Part shown: piece after piece, positions 1 to 6,996 of the stretch
Layout of the letters: the number at the start of each line of letters is the position of its first letter
Numbering within the stretch: the first letter of the stretch is position 1
Source: an uncultured Micrococcales bacterium
GTDB taxonomy: Bacteria; Actinomycetota; Actinomycetes; Actinomycetales; Microbacteriaceae
Assembly: GCA_903824455.1 (NCBI GenBank)
Contig: CAIJWY010000144.1
Coordinates: 1-14,413 of the forward strand
Direction of reading: 5' to 3'
Length of the DNA stretch: 14,413 nt
Program-made: the position numbers and the translations under genes
The notes under the pieces: model-generated
Database searches by the model: none
Told to the model about the DNA's origin: nothing
Seen by the model: only the letters and a program-made list of their open reading frames with translations

Positions 1-1
1 A

Positions 2-226
2 GTTGGCGTATTCGTTGAGCCTTCTTCGGCAACCGGAGCTGCCGGGTTGCTTCAGGCATCTCGCACCGGCGAAGACCTAACCGGCAAGACCGTGGTGGTC
101 ACCGTTACCGGAAACGGGCTAAAGGATCCTTCTTGGGCGCTGAAAGACGATCGTGGAAAAGCGATCAAACCTAAGGTTGTTTCAAACCGCGCCGAAGAAG
201 TGGCAGAACGTTTGGGGCTTGCTTAA
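2..226 (+). CDS. thrC: Threonine synthase, C-terminal end (partial)
   Basis: This is the last 74 codons of a gene that begins before the window; the frame is open from base 2 to the TAA at 224-226. The translation carries the segment VFVEPSSATGAAGLL near its start and VVVTVTGNGLKDPSWA further on. Both match the C-terminal part of the PLP-dependent threonine synthase family, where the EP-S-A-AG-L segment and the TGNGLKDP segment are conserved. The enzyme converts O-phosphohomoserine to threonine and phosphate in the cytoplasm. The product of the next gene, homoserine kinase, makes its substrate, and only two bases separate the two genes, so they are almost certainly cotranscribed. The catalytic lysine region lies outside the window. 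The assignment rests on the tail plus the thrB neighbour and is strong. Confidence 0.93.
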   Translation, partial: VGVFVEPSSATGAAGLLQASRTGEDLTGKTVVVTVTGNGLKDPSWALKDDRGKAIKPKVVSNRAEEVAERLGLA

Positions 227-228
227 AA

Positions 229-1149
229 ATGACTGATCTCGTGGGACGTAAAGTCTCGGTTAAGGTTCCTGCCACCTCGGCAAACCTCGGACCCGGATTC
301 GACACGCTCGGTATGGCTCTTTCGTACTACGACGAACTCGAGGTGGAAGCGGTTGCGGGTTCAGGAGCCGTGGTTGAGGTCATTGGCGAAGGTGCTGGTG
401 AAGTTCCAACCGACGAAACCAACCTCGTGGTTCGTTCCATCGCGCACGTATTCGAACAGGTCGGGCAAAAACTTCCCGGTCTAAAGATCAAGGCTCACAA
501 CATAATTCCTCACGGTCGGGGAATGGGTTCATCCGGTGCCGCCGTGGTTTCCGGAGTGGTGGCCGCCCAAGGTCTGCTCGAAGGCGTCGTCGAATTTACA
601 TCGGCTCAATTGTTGCAACTGGCGACCGATCTCGAAGGTCACCCGGATAACGTGGCTCCGTCATTGTTCGGTGGCCTAACCATCGCCTGGGAAGACGAAA
701 AGGGTCCGCACCACAAGAAGCTAATCGTTCACCGTGGAGTATCCCCGCTGGAACTAATTCCAAACTTCAAGATGTCAACCGCAATCGCTCGAGCACTTCA
801 ACCGGAATCGGTTCCGCACGCAGATGCCGTGTTCAACGTTTCTCGTTCGGCTCTCTTGGTTGCCGCGCTCACCCAGAGCCCAGAACTTTTGATGGCGGCC
901 ACCGAAGATCGCCTGCACCAGGATTACCGTTCAGAAGCCATGCCGGAAGCCGGCAAGGTTATTGAAATCATGCGCAAGAACAACCACGCTGCAGTGGTGT
1001 CTGGCGCAGGTCCTTCGGTGCTGGTACTGGCATCTGACCCCGCCGAGCGCATGGAAGCCGCCCAGTTGGCAGCGAAACACTTTCCACAGTGGCGCGCGTT
1101 AGTGTTGGCAGTTGACTTCAAAGGTGCTACTGTTATCAGGAACCAGTAA
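229..1149 (+). CDS. thrB: Homoserine kinase (GHMP family)
   Basis: The 306-residue protein phosphorylates homoserine with ATP to give O-phosphohomoserine, the substrate of threonine synthase. It has the GHMP kinase layout. The N-terminal motif PATSANLGPGFDTLG is at residues 14-28, the glycine-rich ATP-binding loop PHGRGMGSSGAA at 94-105, the segment EGHPDNVAPSLFGG at 136-149, and the C-terminal VSGAGPSVLVL motif near residues 258-268. Length is normal for the family. The ATG at 229 follows the thrC stop by two bases. No clear Shine-Dalgarno is present (only a weak GGGG at 214-217), so translation probably depends on coupling to thrC. A GTG at 241 could be a shorter start but would lie far from any ribosome signal. 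It ends a thr operon whose first genes lie outside the window. Confidence 0.96.
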   Translation: MTDLVGRKVSVKVPATSANLGPGFDTLGMALSYYDELEVEAVAGSGAVVEVIGEGAGEVPTDETNLVVRSIAHVFEQVGQKLPGLKIKAHNIIPHGRGMGSSGAAVVSGVVAAQGLLEGVVEFTSAQLLQLATDLEGHPDNVAPSLFGGLTIAWEDEKGPHHKKLIVHRGVSPLELIPNFKMSTAIARALQPESVPHADAVFNVSRSALLVAALTQSPELLMAATEDRLHQDYRSEAMPEAGKVIEIMRKNNHAAVVSGAGPSVLVLASDPAERMEAAQLAAKHFPQWRALVLAVDFKGATVIRNQ

Positions 1150-1155
1150 ATAGGT

Positions 1156-1189
1156 GAGCAGTGCTAACGAAACATTGATTTAGCAGCTC
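1156..1189 (+). terminator. Candidate hairpin after thrB (terminator or attenuator)
   Basis: Seven bases after the thrB stop an imperfect inverted repeat can fold. GAGC (1156-1159) and TGCTAA (1162-1167) pair with TTAGCA (1180-1185) and GCTC (1186-1189), giving ten base pairs with a two-base AG bulge on the left arm and a 12-base loop. No T-tract follows (the next bases are CATTACGG), so it is not a classic intrinsic terminator. It could be a U-tract-poor actinobacterial terminator, an mRNA 3' stabiliser, or part of a rho leader. The pairing is seen directly; the function is inferred from position only. Confidence 0.35.
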
Positions 1190-1226
1190 CATTACGGTGA
1201 ATCAACCGCTAATCAAGCGTTTATGT

Positions 1227-1242
1227 GCACGCAAATTCGTGC
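1227..1242 (+). other. Short perfect inverted repeat in the rho leader region
   Basis: GCACG (1227-1231) and CGTGC (1238-1242) form a perfect 5-bp stem around the 6-base loop CAAATT, about 60 bases upstream of the rho start. It may be a small leader hairpin or a dyad-symmetric protein-binding site. A repeat this short can occur by chance. I could not assign a convincing -35/-10 pair anywhere in 1150-1260, although a rho promoter is expected in this gap. Confidence 0.25.
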
Positions 1243-1284
1243 CCAAGGTGACTAACCCGAAATCGAACCAGTCACCAAAATCTC

Positions 1285-1290
1285 AAGGAG
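1285..1290 (+). promoter_or_regulatory. Ribosome binding site of rho
   Basis: AAGGAG lies 13 bases before the ATG at 1304, slightly longer than ideal spacing. An in-frame TAA at 1253-1255 closes the frame upstream and no ATG, GTG or TTG lies between it and 1304. The site therefore supports 1304 as the true start and shows that the protein is not missing an unrecognised N-terminal domain. Confidence 0.65.
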
Positions 1291-1303
1291 AAATACACAC
1301 AAC

Positions 1304-2857
1304 ATGGATGAAATCCAACAAGACGCGCCTGTTACCAAAGGTCGCCGCGTAGTAGTAGACCCAGCCGTATCGAGCGATGCTCCAGCAAGCGAATCATCGG
1401 CACCAAAGCGCCGCACCCGAAGCACTAAGCCAAAAACCGAGGGTGAGTCGGCTCCAGCCGAAGCTCCAAAGTCTGAAAACAGCGAGTCTCGGTCGGAAAG
1501 CAGCGAACCTCGTTCGCAGGGTAACCGCGAAAACAACCGCGACCGCTCGGAGCGTCCAGAACGCTCAGAACGAAACGACCAAGGCGATGACCGCAATGGC
1601 CGCAACAACCGCAACCGTAACCGTAACCGAGACCGCAACCGCAACCGCGGTCGCACCGGTCGCGGCGGAGACTTCCAGGACGAAGCGGAACCAGAGATCA
1701 GCGAAGACGACGTCTTAGTTTCGGTCGCCGGTATCCTCGACGTTCTCGAGAACTACGCTTTCATTCGCACTTCCGGCTACCTACCAGGACCAAACGACGT
1801 TTACGTTTCACTTGGTCAGGTAAAGAAGTACGGTCTGCGCAAGGGTGACGCAGTGGTTGGCGCAATCCGTCAGCCTCGCGAAGGTCAAGACCAGGGTCGA
1901 CAGAAGTTCAACGCAGTGGTTCGAATCGATTCGGTTAACGGTCAGACCGTTGCGGAAGCCATGGACCGAGTTGATTTCGGCAAGCTAACCCCGCTTTACC
2001 CACAGACTCGTCTGCGTCTAGAGACCGAAGCTAGCAAGCTCAACACCCGCATCATCGACCTAGTAGCACCAATCGGTAAGGGTCAGCGTGGACTGATTGT
2101 TTCACCACCTAAAGCCGGTAAGACTCTGGTACTTCAGGCAATCGCTAACTCGATTGCAACCAATAACCCTGAGGTTCACCTTATGGTGGTGCTGGTCGAT
2201 GAGCGTCCGGAAGAAGTTACCGACATGCAGCGCACCGTGAAGGGTGAAGTTATTGCTTCAACCTTTGACCGCCCTGCCGAAGACCACACCACGGTTGCCG
2301 AACTTGCTATCGAGCGCGCTAAGCGTTTGGTTGAGCTAGGTCACGATGTGGTTGTTCTGCTCGACTCGATTACCCGCCTAGGCCGCGCTTACAACCTAAG
2401 CGCACCGGCATCTGGTCGTATCCTGTCCGGTGGTGTCGATAGCTCGGCTCTCTACCCACCAAAGCGCTTCTTCGGTGCCGCTCGTAACATCGAGGATGGC
2501 GGTTCGCTAACCATCCTTGCCACCGCACTGGTGGAAACCGGTTCGAAGATGGACGAGGTTATCTTCGAAGAGTTCAAGGGAACTGGAAACATGGAACTTC
2601 GTTTGTCGCGTCAACTTGCCGACAAGCGCATCTTCCCAGCCGTCGACGTGAATGCCTCTGGTACCCGTCGCGAAGAAATGTTGATGAACCCAGACGAAAC
2701 CAAGATCATTTGGAAGCTTCGACGCGCACTTGCGGGTCTTGAGCAGCAGCAGGCTCTCGAGCTTGTTCTAGGTCGACTCAAGGAAACTGCGAGCAACGTT
2801 GAGTTCCTAATGCAGGTTCAGAAGTCGATGCCTGTTCCAACCTCCGACGGAGAATAA
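1304..2857 (+). CDS. rho: Transcription termination factor Rho
   Basis: Rho is a hexameric RNA-dependent ATPase that releases RNA polymerase from untranslated transcripts. In this 517-residue protein residues 1-135 are low-complexity and highly charged, rich in Arg, Asn, Asp, Glu and Ser. An RNA-binding OB/cold-shock-like domain follows at about 136-215 (VAGILDVLENYAFIR). The RecA-type motor has Walker A SPPKAGKT at 267-274, the DERPEEVTD segment at 299-307, Walker B VVVLLD at 349-354 followed by SITRLGRAYN, the Q-loop region GRILSGGVD at 371-379 and KGTGNMELRLSRQ at 425-437. The N-terminal three-helix Rho_N domain normally found ahead of the OB fold is not recognisable. Long basic N-terminal regions are known in actinobacterial Rho. 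The TAA stop overlaps the prfA ATG by one base (TAATG). In M. tuberculosis rpmE sits between these two genes; here it does not. Confidence 0.97.
   Translation: MDEIQQDAPVTKGRRVVVDPAVSSDAPASESSAPKRRTRSTKPKTEGESAPAEAPKSENSESRSESSEPRSQGNRENNRDRSERPERSERNDQGDDRNGRNNRNRNRNRDRNRNRGRTGRGGDFQDEAEPEISEDDVLVSVAGILDVLENYAFIRTSGYLPGPNDVYVSLGQVKKYGLRKGDAVVGAIRQPREGQDQGRQKFNAVVRIDSVNGQTVAEAMDRVDFGKLTPLYPQTRLRLETEASKLNTRIIDLVAPIGKGQRGLIVSPPKAGKTLVLQAIANSIATNNPEVHLMVVLVDERPEEVTDMQRTVKGEVIASTFDRPAEDHTTVAELAIERAKRLVELGHDVVVLLDSITRLGRAYNLSAPASGRILSGGVDSSALYPPKRFFGAARNIEDGGSLTILATALVETGSKMDEVIFEEFKGTGNMELRLSRQLADKRIFPAVDVNASGTRREEMLMNPDETKIIWKLRRALAGLEQQQALELVLGRLKETASNVEFLMQVQKSMPVPTSDGE
1610..1648 (+). repeat. 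Arg-Asn dipeptide codon repeat inside rho
   Basis: Residues 103-115 of Rho are an almost perfect run of alternating Arg-Asn (one Asn replaced by Asp), written as tandem CGC/CGT-AAC hexamers. It lies in the disordered basic region ahead of the RNA-binding domain. Synonymous variation between the hexamers (CGCAAC, CGTAAC) suggests the repeat is kept at protein level and is not a fresh slippage product. Such tracts are prone to length change between strains. Confidence 0.75.
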
Positions 2858-3933
2858 TGCTCGATTCGGTCAAGCCGTTATTGGCGGAACACCTGGAGCT
2901 TCAGGCTCAACTGTCTGATTCCTCGGTGCACGCCAATCCTGGCTTGGCCAAAAAGCTGAACCGTCGTTACGCCGAACTAAGCGCTATCGTGAATGCTCAC
3001 GGCTCAGTTTTAGCGTTGACCGAAGATTTGGTCGCCGCGAAGGAACTTGCGAAAGAAGACGACGCGTTCGCTGAGGAAGTTACTTCGAACGAGTTGAAAC
3101 TTCACGACGCCAACGAGAAGTTGCGCCGACTGCTTATTCCTCGCGACCCAGACGATGGCCGCGATGTGATTATGGAAATCAAGGCCGGTGAGGGAGGTGC
3201 CGAATCGGCGCTGTTTGCAGCCGACCTTTTGCGCATGTACATTCAATACGCCAACTCCAAGGGTTGGAAAACCGAGATCCTCGACAAGAACGAATCTGAT
3301 CTTGGCGGCATCAAGGATGTTCAGATGGCTGTCAAGTCGAACGCCACCGACCCAAGCCAAGGGGTTTGGGCGCACCTGAAGTATGAGGGTGGCGTGCACC
3401 GCGTTCAGCGTGTGCCAGCTACCGAGACTCAAGGGCGAATCCACACCTCAGCCGCTGGAGTTCTCTGCTTCCCAGAAGTTGATGCTCCAGAAGAAGTTGA
3501 GATCAGCCCAAACGATCTCCGCATCGATGTTTACCGCTCTTCAGGCCCCGGTGGGCAATCGGTTAACACCACCGACTCGGCCGTTCGCATCACCCACCTT
3601 CCAACCGGCATCACCGTGGCGATGCAGAACGAAAAGAGCCAGTTGCAGAACCGCGAGGCCGGCATGCGCGTGCTTCGTGCCCGCATTTTGGCCGCTCAGC
3701 AGGAGGCTATCGAAGCCGAGCTCTCAGCCGCTCGCAAGTCGCAGGTTAAATCGGTTGACCGTTCCGAGCGCATTCGCACCTACAACTATCCGGAGAACCG
3801 AATTGCCGATCACCGCACCGGCTACAAGTCTTACAACCTTGACCAGGTGATGGACGGAGCTTTGGAACCGGTTATTCAGTCGGCCATTCAAACCGACGAA
3901 GAAGCACGTCTAGCAGCTCTGGGCGGCGAGTAA
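2857..3933 (+). CDS. prfA: Peptide chain release factor 1 (RF1)
   Basis: RF1 recognises UAA and UAG stop codons on the ribosome and triggers release of the finished peptide. The protein is 358 residues, the usual length. It has an N-terminal helical domain (about 1-100), the RF1-specific codon-recognition tripeptide PAT at 187-189 (within RVPATETQGRIHTS), and the catalytic GGQ at 232-234 within RSSGPGGQSVNTTDSAVR. The PAT tripeptide distinguishes RF1 from RF2, which has SPF. The start overlaps the rho stop (TAATG), with GGAG at 2849-2852 as ribosome signal. The gene ends with the same overlap into prmC, whose product modifies Gln234. Confidence 0.97.
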   Translation: MLDSVKPLLAEHLELQAQLSDSSVHANPGLAKKLNRRYAELSAIVNAHGSVLALTEDLVAAKELAKEDDAFAEEVTSNELKLHDANEKLRRLLIPRDPDDGRDVIMEIKAGEGGAESALFAADLLRMYIQYANSKGWKTEILDKNESDLGGIKDVQMAVKSNATDPSQGVWAHLKYEGGVHRVQRVPATETQGRIHTSAAGVLCFPEVDAPEEVEISPNDLRIDVYRSSGPGGQSVNTTDSAVRITHLPTGITVAMQNEKSQLQNREAGMRVLRARILAAQQEAIEAELSAARKSQVKSVDRSERIRTYNYPENRIADHRTGYKSYNLDQVMDGALEPVIQSAIQTDEEARLAALGGE

Positions 3934-4790
3934 TGCTTCTGTCCGACCTTTTGGCTCGGGGAACCGAATCACTTACCTCGGCCGGTGTCGAATCAGCCGA
4001 AGTCGACGCACAATTACTAGCGGCTCACGTTCTCGGTTTTTCTCGTGGGGAACTTCAAGCGAAATCAATTTCCAACTTTGAAATCGACGATGTCGGCGAA
4101 ATCGAAGCGCTTTTTCAGAAACGTTCGGAACGAATTCCTCTGCAACACCTAACCGGCGTTGCCTATTTCCGCAACCTTGCGCTAACGGTTGCTCCCGGGG
4201 TATTCATCCCTCGCCCGGAAACCGAAGTTGTGACCGAGTTCGCAGTTCAGGCTCTTCGAGCAGTTCCTGGCGAACCTATTGCCGTTGATCTCTGCACCGG
4301 TTCCGGGGCAATCGCGATTTCGCTAGCCACCGAAGCGCCTAACTCGCTGGTTTACGCCTGGGAACTAAATCCCGATTCGGAACAGCCGCTTCGTGAAAAC
4401 ATCGCGGTGAACGGCGGCCGAGTCAACTTGGTTATGGGCGACATCGCTGAAGAACATCCACTGTTTCAAGAACTTGCCGGTCGGGTAGACGTGGTGGTAT
4501 CCAATCCTCCCTACATTCCAACCGGGGCTGTTCCAGTAGACGTCGAGGTTCAACTACACGAACCTGAGCTTGCCCTTTACGGGGGAGCCGATGGCATGGA
4601 CATCATGAAGGTAGTGAGCAAGCGAGCTCTTCAACTTCTCAAGCCCGGCGGTTTTCTGGTGGTAGAGCACGCTGATTCTCAGGCCAAAATCGTGGCAGAC
4701 TTATTTGAGGCCGATGGCTGGCGACAGATTCGCTCGCATCGCGACCTAAACGCGCGAGACCGCGCAACCACAGCAGTTAAGGCTTTTTAG
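3933..4790 (+). CDS. prmC: Peptide chain release factor N5-glutamine methyltransferase
   Basis: The 285-residue protein is a SAM-dependent class I methyltransferase that methylates the side-chain amide of the GGQ glutamine in release factors, improving peptide release. A helical substrate-binding N-terminal domain spans about 1-85. The SAM-binding motif VDLCTGSGAIAIS is at 118-130. The family signature NPPY, which positions the glutamine amide, is at 191-194, followed by IP. The segment FIPRPETE at 91-98 is also typical of PrmC/HemK. The start is the TAATG overlap with prfA, its substrate gene, and the stop TAG at 4788-4790 lies inside the ribosome binding site of the next gene. Translation of the pair is probably coupled, which would keep enzyme and substrate in step. 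Confidence 0.96.
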   Translation: MLLSDLLARGTESLTSAGVESAEVDAQLLAAHVLGFSRGELQAKSISNFEIDDVGEIEALFQKRSERIPLQHLTGVAYFRNLALTVAPGVFIPRPETEVVTEFAVQALRAVPGEPIAVDLCTGSGAIAISLATEAPNSLVYAWELNPDSEQPLRENIAVNGGRVNLVMGDIAEEHPLFQELAGRVDVVVSNPPYIPTGAVPVDVEVQLHEPELALYGGADGMDIMKVVSKRALQLLKPGGFLVVEHADSQAKIVADLFEADGWRQIRSHRDLNARDRATTAVKAF

Positions 4791-4794
4791 GAGG
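4789..4794 (+). promoter_or_regulatory. Strong ribosome binding site of the threonylcarbamoyl-AMP synthase gene
   Basis: A full AGGAGG overlaps the prmC stop codon and sits five bases before the ATG at 4800. It is the best Shine-Dalgarno sequence in the window and fixes this start. Neighbouring genes rely mainly on stop-start overlaps, so this gene may be translated more independently. Confidence 0.85.
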
Positions 4795-4799
4795 GTGAG

Positions 4800-5450
4800 A
4801 TGAGATTCGACGCATCGATCACTACCGAACTGCTTGAAGGCATGCGCCAGGCTAAGCAGACCATCGGTCGGGCCGGACTCATTGTTTTACCAACCGACAC
4901 CGTCTACGGAATCGGCTGCGACGCCTTCTCAGCTTTCGCGGTAAACGCCTTGCTTGAAGCCAAAGGTCGCGGCCGACAGTCGCCTCCGCCAGTTCTAATT
5001 CCTAGCCTCGATACCCTTCGGGCGCTCACCGACAACCCTCCGGCTGTGGCGTTTACCCTGGCCGAAAAGTTTTGGCCTGGCGCTTTGACCATGATTTTGC
5101 GAGCGCAACCCTCGCTAAGTTGGGATTTAGGGGAAACTCGGGGAACCGTGGCCCTTCGCATGCCCAACAACGAACTCGCCTTGGCTCTGCTAAAAGAGGT
5201 TGGTCCGCTGGCTGTTTCCAGCGCCAACCTAACCGGAGAGCCGGCTGCCAACAACGTTGCTGAAGCCGAAAACTATTTTGGAACCAAGGTTGGTGTCTAT
5301 CTCGACGGGGGAGCTTCTCCAAGCACCAAGCCCTCGACCATCGTTGACCTAACCGAGGCCGGTGTTGTGAAAATCGTGCGACTAGGAGTTCTTTCCCAGG
5401 CGCAAATCAAAAAAGCCGTCGGAAAAGACGTCGAAGTTGTGGCCAGCTAA
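4800..5450 (+). CDS. L-threonylcarbamoyladenylate synthase (Sua5/YwlC/YrdC type)
   Basis: The 216-residue protein belongs to the YrdC-like family, which condenses threonine, bicarbonate and ATP to threonylcarbamoyl-AMP. This is the first step of the t6A modification at position 37 of ANN-decoding tRNAs. Diagnostic segments are GLIVLPTDTVYGIGCDA at 26-42, the basic loop KGRGRQSPPPVLI at 55-67 (family consensus K-R-x-x-x-P), FWPGALTMIL at 91-100 and LAVSSANLTGEPA at 137-149. It ends near residue 216 with only a short tail, so it is the short TsaC/YrdC form without the extra C-terminal Sua5 domain of about 130 residues. Its position after prmC matches the conserved actinobacterial order. It uses threonine, the product of the first genes in the window. 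The stop overlaps the next gene's ATG (TAATG). Confidence 0.94.
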   Translation: MRFDASITTELLEGMRQAKQTIGRAGLIVLPTDTVYGIGCDAFSAFAVNALLEAKGRGRQSPPPVLIPSLDTLRALTDNPPAVAFTLAEKFWPGALTMILRAQPSLSWDLGETRGTVALRMPNNELALALLKEVGPLAVSSANLTGEPAANNVAEAENYFGTKVGVYLDGGASPSTKPSTIVDLTEAGVVKIVRLGVLSQAQIKKAVGKDVEVVAS

Positions 5451-6562
5451 TGCGCGCATATCTTTTGATGATTGCCGTCTCGGCAATCGTTACCTTTCTG
5501 GCAACGCACTTAGTGATCAAAATAACCAGAAAATACAAGATTTACCCTGAGATACGATCACGCGACTCTCACTCGGTACCAACGCCTCGGCTTGGCGGGC
5601 TTGGAATGTTTGCCGGCTTTTTAGTTGCCATGGGCACAGCGGCCAGTCTCGGTTGGTTCAAATCGGTTTTCGTTGCGGATGGCCCAATCATGGGAGTGCT
5701 GATTGCGGCCAGTATCATCGCCATTCTTGGTGCGCTGGATGACGTCTATGATCTCGACTGGATGTTGAAACTGGGCGGACAATTTGTGGCTGCCGGCATC
5801 CTCGCTTGGAACGGCGTTCAAATAGTCTCGCTGCCAATCGGAGGCATCACCATCGGATCGTTTGGCATGTCTTTTACGGTCAGTGTTTTCCTCACCGTGC
5901 TGATCATGAACGCGGTTAACTTCATCGACGGACTCGATGGTCTGGTGGCAGGGGTGGTTCTCATCGGAACCTCAACCTTCTTCATTTACAGTTACCTTCT
6001 GGCTCAGAAGACCACCCCGAGCAACTACTTCAGCCTGGCGTCGCTGATCTCAGCCATTGTGATTGGCATGTGCTTGGGCTTCCTTCCTCATAACTGGCGC
6101 CCGGCCAAGATATTCATGGGTGATTCCGGAGCGCTGCTTCTGGCTCTTCTTATGACGACGTCTGCCGTATCAGTAACGGGACAGCTAGATCCCTCGTTTA
6201 TTGCCGAATCGAATCTGATGCCGGCCTTCCTGCCAATGATCATTCCTCTGGCAATCTTGGTGCTACCACTACTCGACTTCACCCTGGCCGTGATTCGGCG
6301 CCTCCGCGCTGGTAAGTCTCCGTTTGCAGCAGATCGCCAGCACCTCCACCACCGCCTTCAAGACTTCGGTCACGGGCATTTGGGTTCGGTGCTGGTGTTC
6401 TATGTTTGGACGACCCTCATTTCAGCCACCTGTCTACTTCTGTTTTTGGAGCCGGCCGAGTGGGCTATCGCCTTCGGTTCGATTGGCACCGTGCTGGCGC
6501 TAATTTATACGGTGTGGCCAGTTCTAATTCGTAAACTCCAAGAGCGCAAGGCAGGTAACTGA
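5450..6562 (+). CDS. wecA: Polyprenyl-phosphate N-acetylglucosamine-1-phosphate transferase (WecA/TagO family)
   Basis: This 370-residue polytopic membrane protein belongs to the MraY/WecA/TagO family, which transfers a sugar-1-phosphate from a UDP-sugar to a polyprenyl phosphate and so starts cell-envelope glycan synthesis. About ten hydrophobic segments are visible. Family residues include LGALDDVYD at 93-101 with the paired Asp 97-98, the active-site stretch NFIDGLDGL at 157-165, the metal-binding FMGDSG at 222-227, and the cytoplasmic loop RQHLHHRL at 296-303, which is typical of WecA/TagO and not MraY. In mycobacteria the gene at this place (rfe/wecA) makes decaprenyl-PP-GlcNAc. The exact sugar and the final polymer here cannot be read from sequence. 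One-base overlaps join it to both neighbours, TAATG at the start and TGATG at the end. Confidence 0.9.
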   Translation: MRAYLLMIAVSAIVTFLATHLVIKITRKYKIYPEIRSRDSHSVPTPRLGGLGMFAGFLVAMGTAASLGWFKSVFVADGPIMGVLIAASIIAILGALDDVYDLDWMLKLGGQFVAAGILAWNGVQIVSLPIGGITIGSFGMSFTVSVFLTVLIMNAVNFIDGLDGLVAGVVLIGTSTFFIYSYLLAQKTTPSNYFSLASLISAIVIGMCLGFLPHNWRPAKIFMGDSGALLLALLMTTSAVSVTGQLDPSFIAESNLMPAFLPMIIPLAILVLPLLDFTLAVIRRLRAGKSPFAADRQHLHHRLQDFGHGHLGSVLVFYVWTTLISATCLLLFLEPAEWAIAFGSIGTVLALIYTVWPVLIRKLQERKAGN

Positions 6563-6966
6563 TGAAATTCGATAATCCTCAAACCGTTTTCACCAAGGTG
6601 CTGAAACTGGGTACCCTGCTTATCGTCTCGATTGCAATTTTGGGTTCGGCAATCGGATTTTTCGCTGCCGGTTTACCTGGACTTTTCGGCGCACTTGCCG
6701 GAGCAGCAATTGCACTTGTTTTCGTTAGTCTTACCGCGCTTTCGGTGCTGGTTGGGAGCAAACTAAGCCTCGGAGCTTTCTATGGAATTGTCCTCGGTGG
6801 CTGGCTTCTGAAGATGGTTCTATTCATGATTGCAATCTCGGTTCTGCTCCAGATTGAAGACCTAAATGGGGTAGCGGTTTTCGGAACCTTGGTGCCTTCC
6901 ATACTGGGTTCATTGGCAGTCGACGCCTATGTTGTCACCAAGTCTAAAATCCCTGCTGTTTCTTGA
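6562..6966 (+). CDS. Small four-helix membrane protein, AtpI-like
   Basis: This 134-residue protein has four predicted transmembrane helices at about residues 16-36, 39-65, 70-97 and 104-126, with a lysine (K84) inside the third. It has no signal peptide or recognisable catalytic motif. It lies directly before atpB, where many bacteria carry atpI, whose product helps assemble the c-ring. The equivalent M. tuberculosis gene (Rv1303) sits at the same place. Size, helix count and position fit an AtpI-like assembly factor, but sequence similarity to the classic family is weak, so the function is inferred mainly from context. The start overlaps the wecA stop (TGATG), with AGGCAGG about a dozen bases upstream. 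It may be cotranscribed with wecA, with the ATP synthase promoter lying just after it. Confidence 0.7.
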   Translation: MKFDNPQTVFTKVLKLGTLLIVSIAILGSAIGFFAAGLPGLFGALAGAAIALVFVSLTALSVLVGSKLSLGAFYGIVLGGWLLKMVLFMIAISVLLQIEDLNGVAVFGTLVPSILGSLAVDAYVVTKSKIPAVS

Positions 6967-6996
6967 CCTAAACCACTCTTTCTGACAAGTTTTTGC

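Noticed and set aside
1175..1203. TTGATT (1175-1180) and TGAATC (1198-1203) as a rho promoter
   Set aside because: The spacing of 17 is right but the -10 lacks the TAnnnT core and the -35 lies inside the thrB hairpin; too weak to call.
1595..1651. Short tandem repeats that could look like a CRISPR or satellite array
   Set aside because: The hexamers are in-frame Arg-Asn codons of rho without spacers, so this is a coding repeat.
1252..1656. Minus-strand 134-residue arginine- and serine-rich open frame opposite rho
   Set aside because: It is the antisense reading of the low-complexity Arg/Asn/Glu codons of rho; composition is repetitive and there is no ribosome site or family resemblance.
3010..3444. 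144-residue open frame on the minus strand and several plus-strand frames inside prfA
   Set aside because: RF1 covers the whole stretch with its catalytic and recognition motifs intact; the other frames have no recognisable protein.
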